Positions 48,779 through 64,000 of a stretch of DNA of 64,000 nt are shown one piece after another (the first letter of the stretch is position 1; every line of letters starts with the position of its first letter). A program made the translations under genes and the position numbers. The notes under the pieces were generated by a model. The model had not been told where the DNA came from, searched no databases, and was given only the letters and a program-made list of their open reading frames with translations. Source of the DNA: Brucella pseudogrignonensis (GTDB lineage: Bacteria > Pseudomonadota > Alphaproteobacteria > Rhizobiales > Rhizobiaceae); the NCBI RefSeq assembly GCF_032190615.1, contig NZ_JAVLAT010000001.1, forward strand, positions 248,001 through 312,000, in the 5' to 3' direction.

Positions 48779-49072
48779 TCAGAGACCTGTCGAAACGTCG
48801 ATGCTCTGGCCTTCAGCCAAAGTTACGATCGCTTTCTTGACATCGCTCTGGCGCCCGACAATGCCGCGGAACCGCTTCACTTTGCCTTTGCGCACAGTGG
48901 TGTTTACAGCCTTAACCTTGACGCCGAAAAGCGCTTCGATTGCAGCCTTGATTTCCGGCTTCGTCGCTTTGCGAGCTACGTTAAAGACGACCTGGTTATG
49001 TTCGGAAACAAGGGTCGACTTTTCGGTGATGACTGGGCTGACGATCACGTCATAATGGCGAAGATCGGTCAT
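48779..49072 (-). CDS. rplW: 50S ribosomal protein L23
   Basis: 97 aa. [22 protein letters not shown] and [24 protein letters not shown] match. It is a docking site for trigger factor and the signal recognition particle at the tunnel exit. The start overlaps the rplD stop by four bases (ATGA). Confidence 0.96.
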   Translation of the reverse strand: MTDLRHYDVIVSPVITEKSTLVSEHNQVVFNVARKATKPEIKAAIEALFGVKVKAVNTTVRKGKVKRFRGIVGRQSDVKKAIVTLAEGQSIDVSTGL

Positions 49073-49689
49073 TTAAAACGCTCCTCGAGTGCTTCGACAG
49101 CTGCCTTGGAAAGCACGAGCTTGCCACGACGCAGAATGTCGTAAACATTGATGCCCTGTACTGGCAGAACATCGATGTTCGGGATGTTCGAAGCAGCGCG
49201 CTGGAAGTTCACGTCGATTTCTGCGCCGCCAATGAGCAGTGCATTTTCCAGACCGAGCTTTGCGAACTGCGACACAAGCTGCTTTGTCTTGGCTTCGGAA
49301 GCTGCCAGATCATCGATGATGATCAGGTCAGATGCCTTTGCCTTAGCCGACAGAGCGTGACGCAAGCCGAGAGCGCGAACCTTCTTTGGCAGATCGTGAT
49401 CGTGGCTACGAACAACTGGTCCGTGAGCCTGACCACCGCCGCGGAACTGCGGTGCACGTGCTGAATGGTGACGAGCGCGACCCGTACCCTTCTGCTTGTA
49501 CATCTTTGAACCGGTGCGGCTGATGTCGCTACGGCCCTTGGCATCATGAGAGCCCTGCTGGCGTCGAGCCAGCTGCCAGCGCACAACGCGCTGGAGAATG
49601 TCGTCGCGTGGGTCGAGACCGAAGATTTCTTCGTTCAGCTTGACCTGGCCGGCATCCTTGCCTTCAAGTGTTGTAATTGTGAGATCCAT
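49069..49689 (-). CDS. rplD: 50S ribosomal protein L4
   Basis: 206 aa. The long tunnel loop is [40 protein letters not shown], in pieces, with the usual sequence and no macrolide-type change that I can see. In E. coli L4 represses its own S10 operon by attenuation. The start shares one base with the rplC stop. Confidence 0.96.
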   Translation of the reverse strand: MDLTITTLEGKDAGQVKLNEEIFGLDPRDDILQRVVRWQLARRQQGSHDAKGRSDISRTGSKMYKQKGTGRARHHSARAPQFRGGGQAHGPVVRSHDHDLPKKVRALGLRHALSAKAKASDLIIIDDLAASEAKTKQLVSQFAKLGLENALLIGGAEIDVNFQRAASNIPNIDVLPVQGINVYDILRRGKLVLSKAAVEALEERFK

Positions 49690-50426
49690 TATTCGGCTCC
49701 CTCAGTCGCTGCAGTTTCAGAAACTACAGCAGCTTCTACCTTGGCCTGTGCTGCTTGGCGCAGACCAGCTGGCTTGGGAGCATTATCTGGCAGCGATACC
49801 TTTACGGCGTCGCGAACGTAGATCCATGCACCCTTTGAACCAGGAACCGCACCGCGAACAAGGATAAGGCCGCGATCGAGGTCTGTAGAAACAACTTCGA
49901 TATTCTGCGTGGTTACACGGGTCTGCCCCATGTGACCGGCCATCTTCTTGCCTTTAAATACTTTACCTGGGTCCTGACGCTGACCGGTCGAGCCGTGAGC
50001 GCGGTGGGTAACTGAGTTACCGTGCGAAGCACGATGACCAGCAAAGTTATGACGCTTCATAACACCGGCAAAGCCCTTACCGATCGAAGTACCCGTCACG
50101 TCGACCTTCTGGCCAGCGACGAAATGTTCGGCTGTGATTTCCGCGCCGACTTCGAGCAGATTGTCAGGAGAAACGCGGAATTCCGCAACTTTCGCCTTAG
50201 GCTCAACTTCAGCCTTCGCGAAGTGACCGCGCAGAGCCTTAGTTGTGTTCTTTACCTTGGCAAGTCCAACGCCAAGCTGAACAGCCGTGTAACCATTCTT
50301 TTCAACTGTACGCTGAGCTACCACGTGGCAGTCTTCCATACGGAGAACTGTTACTGGTACATGTTCGCCGGCGTCGTTATAGACGCGGGTCATGCCCAGC
50401 TTTTGTGCAATAACACCTGAACGCAT
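49689..50426 (-). CDS. rplC: 50S ribosomal protein L3
   Basis: 245 aa. [21 protein letters not shown] at the start and the loop reaching the peptidyl transferase centre, [20 protein letters not shown], are clear. The last 25 residues are an Ala/Val/Glu-rich tail that extends beyond the core family length. ATG 50426 is chosen over the upstream 50450. Confidence 0.96.
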   Translation of the reverse strand: MRSGVIAQKLGMTRVYNDAGEHVPVTVLRMEDCHVVAQRTVEKNGYTAVQLGVGLAKVKNTTKALRGHFAKAEVEPKAKVAEFRVSPDNLLEVGAEITAEHFVAGQKVDVTGTSIGKGFAGVMKRHNFAGHRASHGNSVTHRAHGSTGQRQDPGKVFKGKKMAGHMGQTRVTTQNIEVVSTDLDRGLILVRGAVPGSKGAWIYVRDAVKVSLPDNAPKPAGLRQAAQAKVEAAVVSETAATEGAE

Positions 50427-50455
50427 CGGGTTCGTTCCTTCCGTCCTCAAGCCGA

Positions 50456-50764
50456 TTAAAGCTTGATCTCGACATCAACACCGGCGGACAGATCGAGCTT
50501 CATCAGCGCGTCTACAGTCTGCGGGGTTGGGTCAACGATATCGAGAAGACGCTTGTGCGTGCGCATCTCGAACTGTTCGCGGCTCTTCTTATCGATGTGC
50601 GGCGACCGGTTTACTGTGAACTTTTCGATCCGCGTTGGAAGTGGGATCGGTCCGCGTACATTTGCACCGGTACGCTTAGCAGTCGACACGATTTCGCGCG
50701 TCGAAGCGTCAAGGATCCGATGATCAAACGCCTTAAGGCGAATGCGGATGTTTTGACCGTTCAT
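50456..50764 (-). CDS. rpsJ: 30S ribosomal protein S10
   Basis: 102 aa. [22 protein letters not shown] and the loop [20 protein letters not shown] are typical. It also serves as NusE in transcription antitermination. It opens the S10 block, only 58 bp after tuf, so the str and S10 blocks are probably joined. Confidence 0.97.
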   Translation of the reverse strand: MNGQNIRIRLKAFDHRILDASTREIVSTAKRTGANVRGPIPLPTRIEKFTVNRSPHIDKKSREQFEMRTHKRLLDIVDPTPQTVDALMKLDLSAGVDVEIKL

Positions 50765-50785
50765 TTGATCTGTTCCTTGTTACGC

Positions 50786-50809
50786 GGAGCGTTTCTGGAG
50801 AAACGCTCC
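50786..50809 (-). other. Hairpin in the tuf-rpsJ spacer
   Basis: GGAGCGTTTC (50786-50795), 4-base loop, GAAACGCTCC (50800-50809): perfect 10-bp stem ending 13 bases before the tuf stop region. No T-run follows, so the rpsJ transcript may be processed or modulated here rather than ended. Confidence 0.6.
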
Positions 50810-50822
50810 TGTACAAATCTAA

Positions 50823-51998
50823 TTACTCGATGATCGAAGCGACGATGCCTGCACCAACGGTACGGCCACCTTCACGGATAGCGAAGCGAAGCTTGTCTTC
50901 CATCGCAATCGGTACGATCAGCGTTACGTCAACGGTTACGTTGTCGCCTGGCATAACCATTTCCACGCCTTCTGGCAGGGTAACAACACCGGTAACGTCA
51001 GTTGTACGGAAGTAGAACTGTGGACGGTAGTTGGTGAAGAATGGTGTATGACGGCCACCTTCGTCCTTGGTTAGAATGTATGCTTCTGCCTTGAACTTGG
51101 TGTGTGGCTTAACCGAACCTGGCTTGCAGAGAACCTGACCACGCTCAACGTCTTCACGACCAACGCCGCGAACCAGTGCGCCGATGTTGTCGCCAGCCTG
51201 GCCCTGATCGAGCAGCTTGCGGAACATTTCAACGCCGGTAACAGTCGTCTTGCCAGTTGCCTTGATGCCGACGATTTCAACTTCTTCGCCAACCTTGATG
51301 ATACCGCGCTCAACGCGACCGGTAACAACAGTACCACGACCCGAAATCGAGAACACGTCTTCGATTGGCATCAGGAACGGCTGATCAACAGGACGTTCTG
51401 GCGTTGGGATGTAGGTGTCAACAGCGTCCATCAGGTTGCGAATTGCGTCTTCGCCGAGTTCCTTCGAGGAATCTTCGAGAGCTGCAAGAGCCGAACCCTT
51501 GATGATTGGCACTTCGTCGCCTGGGAAGTCGTACTTCGAGAGAAGTTCACGAACTTCGAGTTCTACAAGTTCAAGAAGTTCAGCATCGTCAACCTGATCG
51601 CACTTGTTCAGGAACACAACGATCGCAGGAACGCCAACCTGACGAGCAAGCAGGATGTGCTCACGGGTCTGTGGCATTGGGCCGTCTGCTGCCGAAACAA
51701 CGAGGATCGCGCCGTCCATCTGAGCAGCACCGGTGATCATGTTCTTAACATAGTCAGCGTGGCCTGGGCAGTCGACGTGTGCGTAGTGACGTGCAGGGGT
51801 TTCATATTCAACGTGTGCTGTCGAAATGGTGATACCACGAGCGCGTTCTTCTGGTGCAGCATCGATCTGGTCGTACGCCTTGAATTCACCAAAGAACTTG
51901 GTGATCGCTGCAGTCAGCGAGGTCTTGCCATGGTCAACGTGACCAATGGTGCCGATGTTTACGTGTGGTTTATTACGTTCAAATTTGCTCTTTGCCAT
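50823..51998 (-). CDS. tuf: Translation elongation factor Tu
   Basis: GTPase that brings aminoacyl-tRNA to the ribosome. 391 aa. The G1 motif is GHVDHGKT (19-26), G3 is [12 protein letters not shown] and G4 is NKCD. Domain 2 carries [16 protein letters not shown]. Brucellaceae often have a second, near-identical tuf next to the rpl/secE region, outside this window. Confidence 0.97.
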   Translation of the reverse strand: MAKSKFERNKPHVNIGTIGHVDHGKTSLTAAITKFFGEFKAYDQIDAAPEERARGITISTAHVEYETPARHYAHVDCPGHADYVKNMITGAAQMDGAILVVSAADGPMPQTREHILLARQVGVPAIVVFLNKCDQVDDAELLELVELEVRELLSKYDFPGDEVPIIKGSALAALEDSSKELGEDAIRNLMDAVDTYIPTPERPVDQPFLMPIEDVFSISGRGTVVTGRVERGIIKVGEEVEIVGIKATGKTTVTGVEMFRKLLDQGQAGDNIGALVRGVGREDVERGQVLCKPGSVKPHTKFKAEAYILTKDEGGRHTPFFTNYRPQFYFRTTDVTGVVTLPEGVEMVMPGDNVTVDVTLIVPIAMEDKLRFAIREGGRTVGAGIVASIIE

Positions 51999-52057
51999 CT
52001 GAGCTCTCCTAAAATTACAGCCTGCTCAGGCTTTTTACTGTTTGGCGTAATCAGAAA

Positions 52058-54142
52058 TTACGCGAACTTCTTCTGAATTTCCTGTGCGACCGCGGTCGGA
52101 ACCGGCTCATAGTGGTCGAACTGCATGGTGTACTGCGCACGGCCCTGAGACATCGAACGCAGGTTGTTCACATAACCAAACATGTTGGCGAGTGGAACGT
52201 TTGCGTTGACGACCGTAGCAATGCCACGAGCTTCCGTACCGGAAATCTGACCACGACGTGAGTTCAGATCGCCAATTACGTCACCGACGTAATCTTCCGG
52301 AGTTACGACTTCGACCTTCATGATCGGCTCGAGGAGCTGAGCACCGGTCTTCTGCGCGCCTTCACGGAATGCAGCGCGAGCAGCGATTTCGAAGGCGAGA
52401 ACAGACGAGTCAACGTCATGGTATGCGCCGTCGATCAGGGTGGCTTTCACGCCGAGCATTGGGAAGCCAGCAAGTGGACCCGCGCCCATGACGCTTTCGA
52501 TACCCTTCTGAACGCCTGGGATGTATTCCTTAGGAACAGCACCACCAACGATCTTGGATTCGAAGATGAAGTCATCGCCTTCATGTGGTTCGAAAACGAT
52601 CTTGACGCGAGCGAACTGACCCGAACCACCCGACTGCTTCTTGTGGGTGTAATCGATTTCAGCAGCACGTGTAATCGTTTCACGGTAAGCAACCTGCGGC
52701 GCGCCGACGTTTGCTTCAACCTTAAATTCGCGCTTCATACGGTCAACGAGAATGTCGAGATGAAGCTCACCCATACCAGCGATAATTGTCTGGCCGGATT
52801 CTTCATCAGACTTAACGCGGAACGAAGGATCTTCAGCGGCCAGACGGTTGAGCGCGAGGCCCATCTTTTCTTGGTCAGCCTTGGTCTTTGGTTCAATCGC
52901 GATTTCGATAACCGGATCTGGGAATTCCATGCGTTCAAGAATAACCGGCTTCAGTGGATCGCAAAGCGTATCACCTGTTGTGGTTTCCTTGAGGCCAGCC
53001 AGAGCAACGATGTCGCCTGCGAAAGCTTCTTCGATGTCTTCACGGCTGTTGGAGTGCATCTGCAACATACGGCCGATACGCTCACGCTTGCCCTTAACAG
53101 TGTTTTCGAGCGAAATACCCTTGGTCAGCTTGCCCGAGTAAATACGAGCGAATGTGAGCGAGCCAACGAACGGATCGTTCATGATCTTGAATGCGAGCAT
53201 CGAAAGCGGTGCTTCATCCGAAGATTCACGGGTCGTTTCGGTTTCCGTCTTAACGTCGATGCCCTTAATTGCAGGAACGTCGATTGGTGATGGAAGGAAT
53301 TCCACAACAGCGTCGAGAAGCGGCTGAACGCCACGGTTCTTGAATGCTGTACCGCAAAGGATTGGATGGAACTTAACGGCAATCGTACCCTTACGGATCA
53401 ATGCGCGAAGCTGTTCATTCGAAGGCATGTTGCCTTCAAGGTAAGCTTCCATTGCAGCTTCGTCGATTTCCACTGCCAGCTCGATGAGCTTTTCGCGGTA
53501 CTCTTCAGCCTTATCCTTAAGATCTGCAGGAATTTCACCAACGGTCGCAGCTGCACCGATTGTACCATCCCAAGTCAGGGCCTTCATCTCGATCAGATCG
53601 ATGACGCCTTCGAACTCGTTTTCAGCGCCAATTGGCAGCTGAACTGGGAGCGCGACTGCACCAAGACGCGAGCCAACCATTTCTACGCAACGGTAGAAGT
53701 CAGCACCGATCTTGTCCATCTTGTTAACGAAGACCATACGTGGAACGTGGTACTTCTCAGCCTGACGCCATACGGTTTCAGTCTGTGGCTCAACACCAGC
53801 ATTCGCATCAAGAAGAGCGATTGCGCCATCGAGAACGCGGAGCGAACGCTCAACTTCGATCGTGAAGTCAACGTGGCCCGGGGTGTCGATGATGTTGAAG
53901 CGACGCTTCTTGCCATCCTGACCCTGCCAGAAAGTGGTCGTAGCAGCGGACGTGATGGTGATACCGCGTTCCTGTTCCTGCTCCATCCAGTCCATGGTGG
54001 ACGCGCCATCATGGGTTTCACCAATCTTGTGGTTCTTACCGGTATAGAACAGAATACGCTCGGTCATCGTCGTCTTACCGGCGTCGATGTGAGCCATAAT
54101 ACCGAAATTGCGGTAGTCTTCGATTTTATATTCGCGGGCCAT
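52058..54142 (-). CDS. fusA: Translation elongation factor G
   Basis: Translocation and ribosome recycling GTPase, 694 aa. The G1 motif is AHIDAGKT (17-24), G3 is [15 protein letters not shown] and G4 [10 protein letters not shown]. Domain IV contains [19 protein letters not shown] and domain V ends [16 protein letters not shown]. Intact and in the usual position between rpsG and tuf. Confidence 0.97.
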   Translation of the reverse strand: MAREYKIEDYRNFGIMAHIDAGKTTMTERILFYTGKNHKIGETHDGASTMDWMEQEQERGITITSAATTTFWQGQDGKKRRFNIIDTPGHVDFTIEVERSLRVLDGAIALLDANAGVEPQTETVWRQAEKYHVPRMVFVNKMDKIGADFYRCVEMVGSRLGAVALPVQLPIGAENEFEGVIDLIEMKALTWDGTIGAAATVGEIPADLKDKAEEYREKLIELAVEIDEAAMEAYLEGNMPSNEQLRALIRKGTIAVKFHPILCGTAFKNRGVQPLLDAVVEFLPSPIDVPAIKGIDVKTETETTRESSDEAPLSMLAFKIMNDPFVGSLTFARIYSGKLTKGISLENTVKGKRERIGRMLQMHSNSREDIEEAFAGDIVALAGLKETTTGDTLCDPLKPVILERMEFPDPVIEIAIEPKTKADQEKMGLALNRLAAEDPSFRVKSDEESGQTIIAGMGELHLDILVDRMKREFKVEANVGAPQVAYRETITRAAEIDYTHKKQSGGSGQFARVKIVFEPHEGDDFIFESKIVGGAVPKEYIPGVQKGIESVMGAGPLAGFPMLGVKATLIDGAYHDVDSSVLAFEIAARAAFREGAQKTGAQLLEPIMKVEVVTPEDYVGDVIGDLNSRRGQISGTEARGIATVVNANVPLANMFGYVNNLRSMSQGRAQYTMQFDHYEPVPTAVAQEIQKKFA

Positions 54143-54171
54143 GTTTTTGCTCTTTGAATAGGGTTCGACGA

Positions 54172-54642
54172 TTACCAGCGGTAATGCGAGAATGCGCGGT
54201 TGGCTTCAGCCATGCGATGCGTATCTTCACGCTTCTTCACAGCAGAACCACGGTTGTTTGCAGCATCAAGCAACTCACCGGAAAGGCGATCAATCATTGT
54301 GGTTTCGTTACGACCGCGAGCTGCGTTGATCAACCAACGAATGGCAAGCGCCTGGCGGCGTTCTGAACGCACATCGACCGGAACCTGATAGGTTGCACCA
54401 CCAACGCGGCGCGAACGGACTTCAACGTGCGGAGCGACATTGTCGAGCGCCTGATGGAACAGCGCGACCGGCTCTGACTTCGCCTTGGCTTCAATTGCTT
54501 CAAGAGCACCGTAAACAATGCTTTCTGCAACCGACTTCTTACCATGAAGCATAACTGCATTCATGAACTTGGTGATGACGAGATCGCCGAACTTTGGATC
54601 CGGATTAATCTCACGCTTATCAGCTTTATGGCGTCTGGACAT
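54172..54642 (-). CDS. rpsG: 30S ribosomal protein S7
   Basis: 156 aa. [43 protein letters not shown] and [21 protein letters not shown] are diagnostic. It nucleates assembly of the 30S head and in E. coli represses the str operon. It lies 68 bp after rpsL and 29 bp before fusA. Confidence 0.97.
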   Translation of the reverse strand: MSRRHKADKREINPDPKFGDLVITKFMNAVMLHGKKSVAESIVYGALEAIEAKAKSEPVALFHQALDNVAPHVEVRSRRVGGATYQVPVDVRSERRQALAIRWLINAARGRNETTMIDRLSGELLDAANNRGSAVKKREDTHRMAEANRAFSHYRW

Positions 54643-54710
54643 TTCGTCTCAACTTTCAATTACATCGGGCTCAACTCGCCATTATGGCGGCCGGTATCCC
54701 CGGAAAATTC

Positions 54711-55082
54711 TTACTTAGGACGCTTCGCACCGTACTTCGAACGACGCTGCTTACGGTTCTTAACACCCTGTGTATCAAGTACACCACGAATGATGTGGTA
54801 ACGCACACCTGGCAAATCCTTGACGCGGCCGCCGCGGATCATAACCACGGAGTGCTCCTGAAGGTTGTGACCTTCACCAGGGATATAACCGATGACTTCA
54901 AAGCCATTGGTGAGACGAACCTTGGCAACCTTACGAAGAGCCGAGTTAGGCTTTTTAGGGGTTGTCGTATAAACGCGGGTGCAAACGCCGCGCTTCTGTG
55001 GGTTTGCCTGCAGAGCAGGAACCTTATTACGCTTTACCGGCGCAATGCGCGGCTTGCGGATCAACTGGTTTACGGTAGGCAT
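54711..55082 (-). CDS. rpsL: 30S ribosomal protein S12
   Basis: 123 aa. [20 protein letters not shown], then [21 protein letters not shown] with Lys43, and [12 protein letters not shown] with Lys88. Lys at both positions is the streptomycin-sensitive state by established genetics. ATG 55082 is chosen over an upstream in-frame start at 55175 that lies in the leader. It is the first gene of the str block. Confidence 0.97.
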   Translation of the reverse strand: MPTVNQLIRKPRIAPVKRNKVPALQANPQKRGVCTRVYTTTPKKPNSALRKVAKVRLTNGFEVIGYIPGEGHNLQEHSVVMIRGGRVKDLPGVRYHIIRGVLDTQGVKNRKQRRSKYGAKRPK

Positions 55083-55559
55083 TGAACCTTCCTCTATAAA
55101 AAATCTCGTAACAGAGCCCAATAAGGGCCGTTCCACCGGAGTGAACATGCACAAATTCGGGATGAGCCACTCCATCAGCGGCCAACCCGAACAAAAGCAG
55201 AGGAAGCAACAGCTTCATGCGAACGGCAAGTTGCATTTCGATCGTAAAACGAACCCTGTTTGAGGCGAACTCCAGAGCGTGTCGCTCCGAAAAGACCAGC
55301 CTCACATCGGCTCAGATGGGCTGCTGATACGCGTTAACGGGCGTTTCGTCAAGGGCAACGGGGTAAGTTTCTTATGGAAGGGCCGCAAAACGGGATTTTG
55401 GACGACCAATGACAGTCAGTTGGGCCAATTCAATCGGCATATCTCAAATATTTAGGAGACAAAACTGTCATTTTCATGTGTCAGCATAGCATCTGACATC
55501 AACAGAGTTTATTGAAGCACATCTGAGTCGAAAAGCAACGCCATTTTAAGGGATTCTTA
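55083..55559. other. Divergent region between rpsL and the acidic protein gene
   Basis: 477 bases. A good candidate rpsL promoter lies at 55324-55352, leaving a leader of about 240 bases. The leader has no obvious coding sequence. A frame from 55305 into rpsL, with a hydrophobic stretch, overlaps rpsL out of frame and lacks a ribosome binding site. The side next to 55560 should contain the acidic-protein promoter, but no clear hexamers were found. Confidence 0.5.
55324..55352 (-). promoter_or_regulatory. Candidate promoter of the str block (rpsL)
   Basis: On the minus strand TTGACG (55347-55352), exactly 17 bases, TATCAG (55324-55329), about 240 bases before rpsL. Both hexamers and spacing are acceptable for a housekeeping sigma factor. 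Confidence 0.5.
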
Positions 55560-55868
55560 ATGTCATCCACCACCCCATCCACAGAAAATGATTCGCCGCT
55601 GGTACATCTGGTCATCGCTGATGTCTGGAATGAAGGTGAAGAAGAATCTATCGAAGTTCATATTCTTCTGAAGTCGAACGAAGACGAAGATTTGGTTCAG
55701 ACCGTTCTCGCGATCCTCGCAGAAGAAGGCTATAACGAAGCTGAACTGGTTGAGATGGGCACTATCACTGAAGAGCCTGAAGAAGAGCCGCACAAAAGTG
55801 CATGGCACACTGCCCTCACCGGCGAAGTTGCACTGATCGAATTTGATGGTGAAGAAGAAGACGAGTAA
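55560..55868 (+). CDS. Hypothetical highly acidic protein (102 aa)
   Basis: The only plus-strand gene in the ribosomal cluster. More than a quarter of residues are Asp or Glu, with an EEPEEEPH run near 75 and EFDGEEEDE at the end. There are no cysteines and no hydrophobic segment. IEVHILLKSNEDEDLVQTVLAIL and GYNEAELVEMG suggest a small alpha/beta fold. The ATG has an AAGGG purine stretch about ten bases upstream. A strong terminator follows at once. Its position next to rpoC and rpsL suggests an ancestral gene of the order, but I know no function. Confidence 0.75.
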   Translation: MSSTTPSTENDSPLVHLVIADVWNEGEEESIEVHILLKSNEDEDLVQTVLAILAEEGYNEAELVEMGTITEEPEEEPHKSAWHTALTGEVALIEFDGEEEDE

Positions 55869-55893
55869 GTTTTCTCTCCTACATCTGAATGAA

Positions 55894-55922
55894 AAAGGGC
55901 GGTTTCAAACCGCCCTTTTTCT
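55894..55922 (+). terminator. Rho-independent terminator of the acidic protein gene
   Basis: AAAGGGCGGT (55894-55903), loop TTCAA, ACCGCCCTTT (55909-55918), then TTCTTTT. A-rich left flank allows some activity in the other direction too. Confidence 0.9.
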
Positions 55923-55937
55923 TTTATCCGCCATACA

Positions 55938-55965
55938 AAAAGGCCGCCTCGAAAGGCGGCCTTAT
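55938..55965 (-). terminator. UUCG-capped terminator of rpoC
   Basis: AAGGCCGCCT (55940-55949) and AGGCGGCCTT (55954-55963) form a perfect 10-bp stem. On the minus strand the loop is TTCG and the stem is followed by TTTTT. It lies 24 bases after the rpoC stop. Confidence 0.9.
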
Positions 55966-55986
55966 CTATTTCTCTAACAACTTGCC

Positions 55987-60189
<4,203 letters not shown>

Positions 60190-60356
60190 GCCGTTCTCCT
60201 TGAGGGCGATCCGCCGCCCTGTGTGTCGTAGACAACAGGCTGAAAGTCCCTGCCGTCTTGAAAAGAAATCGCGGTATTTCGCAGTATTAACTGCGCATTC
60301 CGTTTGGCATTTCGTTCACACAAATCGCTTTACGCTTTTGCTGGAAACACCTTACG

Positions 60357-60385
60357 GGCGCGCCACGGCAGAACCATGGCGCGCC
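60357..60385 (-). other. Hairpin in the rpoB-rpoC spacer
   Basis: GGCGCGCCA (60357-60365) pairs perfectly with TGGCGCGCC (60377-60385), with two further G-C pairs inside after one mismatch. Both arms are the palindrome GGCGCGCC. No T-run follows, so it is more likely a processing or stability element than a terminator. It lies 11 bases after the rpoB stop. Confidence 0.6.
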
Positions 60386-60395
60386 TTGATACTTT

Positions 60396-64000
<3,605 letters not shown>

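Noticed and set aside
51102..52076. Plus-strand open frame of 324 codons across tuf
   Set aside because: Antisense to the fully intact EF-Tu gene, with a Trp/Asn/Cys-rich translation and no plausible start site.
54711..55082. Possible streptomycin-resistance mutation in rpsL
   Set aside because: Lys43 and Lys88 are both the sensitive-type residues.
55027..55305. Minus-strand frame with a signal-peptide-like stretch across the rpsL leader and 5' end
   Set aside because: It overlaps rpsL out of frame, has no ribosome binding site and mirrors the composition of leader plus rpsL.

Overview
The window is a contiguous piece of an alphaproteobacterial chromosome of the Brucella/Ochrobactrum group (Hyphomicrobiales, Brucellaceae). 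This rests on recognised protein sequences (ClpS, RecA, the S10/spc/alpha cluster), on an alphaproteobacterial GTTC-N7-GTTC SOS box in front of recA, and on the gene order. It looks like core chromosome. I found no insertion sequence, prophage, integrase, CRISPR array, tRNA or rRNA gene.

Left part (1-12005): the 5' two thirds of clpA with clpS, a secreted D,D-carboxypeptidase with a SPOR domain, a DUF1489 gene, L-serine ammonia-lyase, a DUF218/ElyC-like membrane protein, a membrane acyltransferase-like protein, a MerR regulator, small membrane proteins (one VanZ-like, one DUF883-like), the queuosine enzyme QueF, a small lipoprotein and a DUF924 gene. Middle part (12009-30027): a propionyl-CoA assimilation locus made of a divergent ScfR/PccR-type regulator and pccB-pccA-methylmalonyl-CoA mutase, with a repeated TTTGCAAA operator between them. 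It continues with two unknown small genes, trmJ-like/murI, a DJ-1/PfpI gene, an exported protein, a ribbon-helix-helix protein, icd, a GNAT gene, an ArsR-type regulator divergent from a NIPSNAP/monooxygenase pair, and alaS. Then (30357-36208), all on the minus strand: recA, an OmpA-like lipoprotein, a lytic transglycosylase lipoprotein, rarA and a DegP/HtrA protease.

Right part (36398-64000), nearly all on the minus strand: the transcription/translation super-cluster, in transcription order rpoB (5' end outside the window), rpoC, rpsL, rpsG, fusA, tuf, the S10 block (rpsJ to rpsQ), the spc block (rplN to secY, adk) and a short alpha block (rpsM, rpsK, rpoA, rplQ). rpmJ and rpsD, present in the E. 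coli clusters, are absent here. The only plus-strand gene inside it is a small, very acidic protein of unknown function between rpoC and rpsL. Several spacers carry strong hairpins without a U-tract.

How the genes work together: PccBA and the mutase turn propionyl-CoA into succinyl-CoA, which enters the TCA cycle served by icd. ClpS/ClpA handle N-degron proteolysis. The D,D-carboxypeptidase, MurI, lytic transglycosylase, OmpA-like lipoprotein and HtrA protease serve the cell envelope. RecA and RarA serve recombination and fork repair. I saw no undescribed defence or mobile system. The items most worth checking are the PccR operator, a 32-codon membrane micro-ORF, the ArsR/NIPSNAP/ABM module, the Cys-rich tail on the acyltransferase-like protein, the acidic protein and the spacer hairpins.
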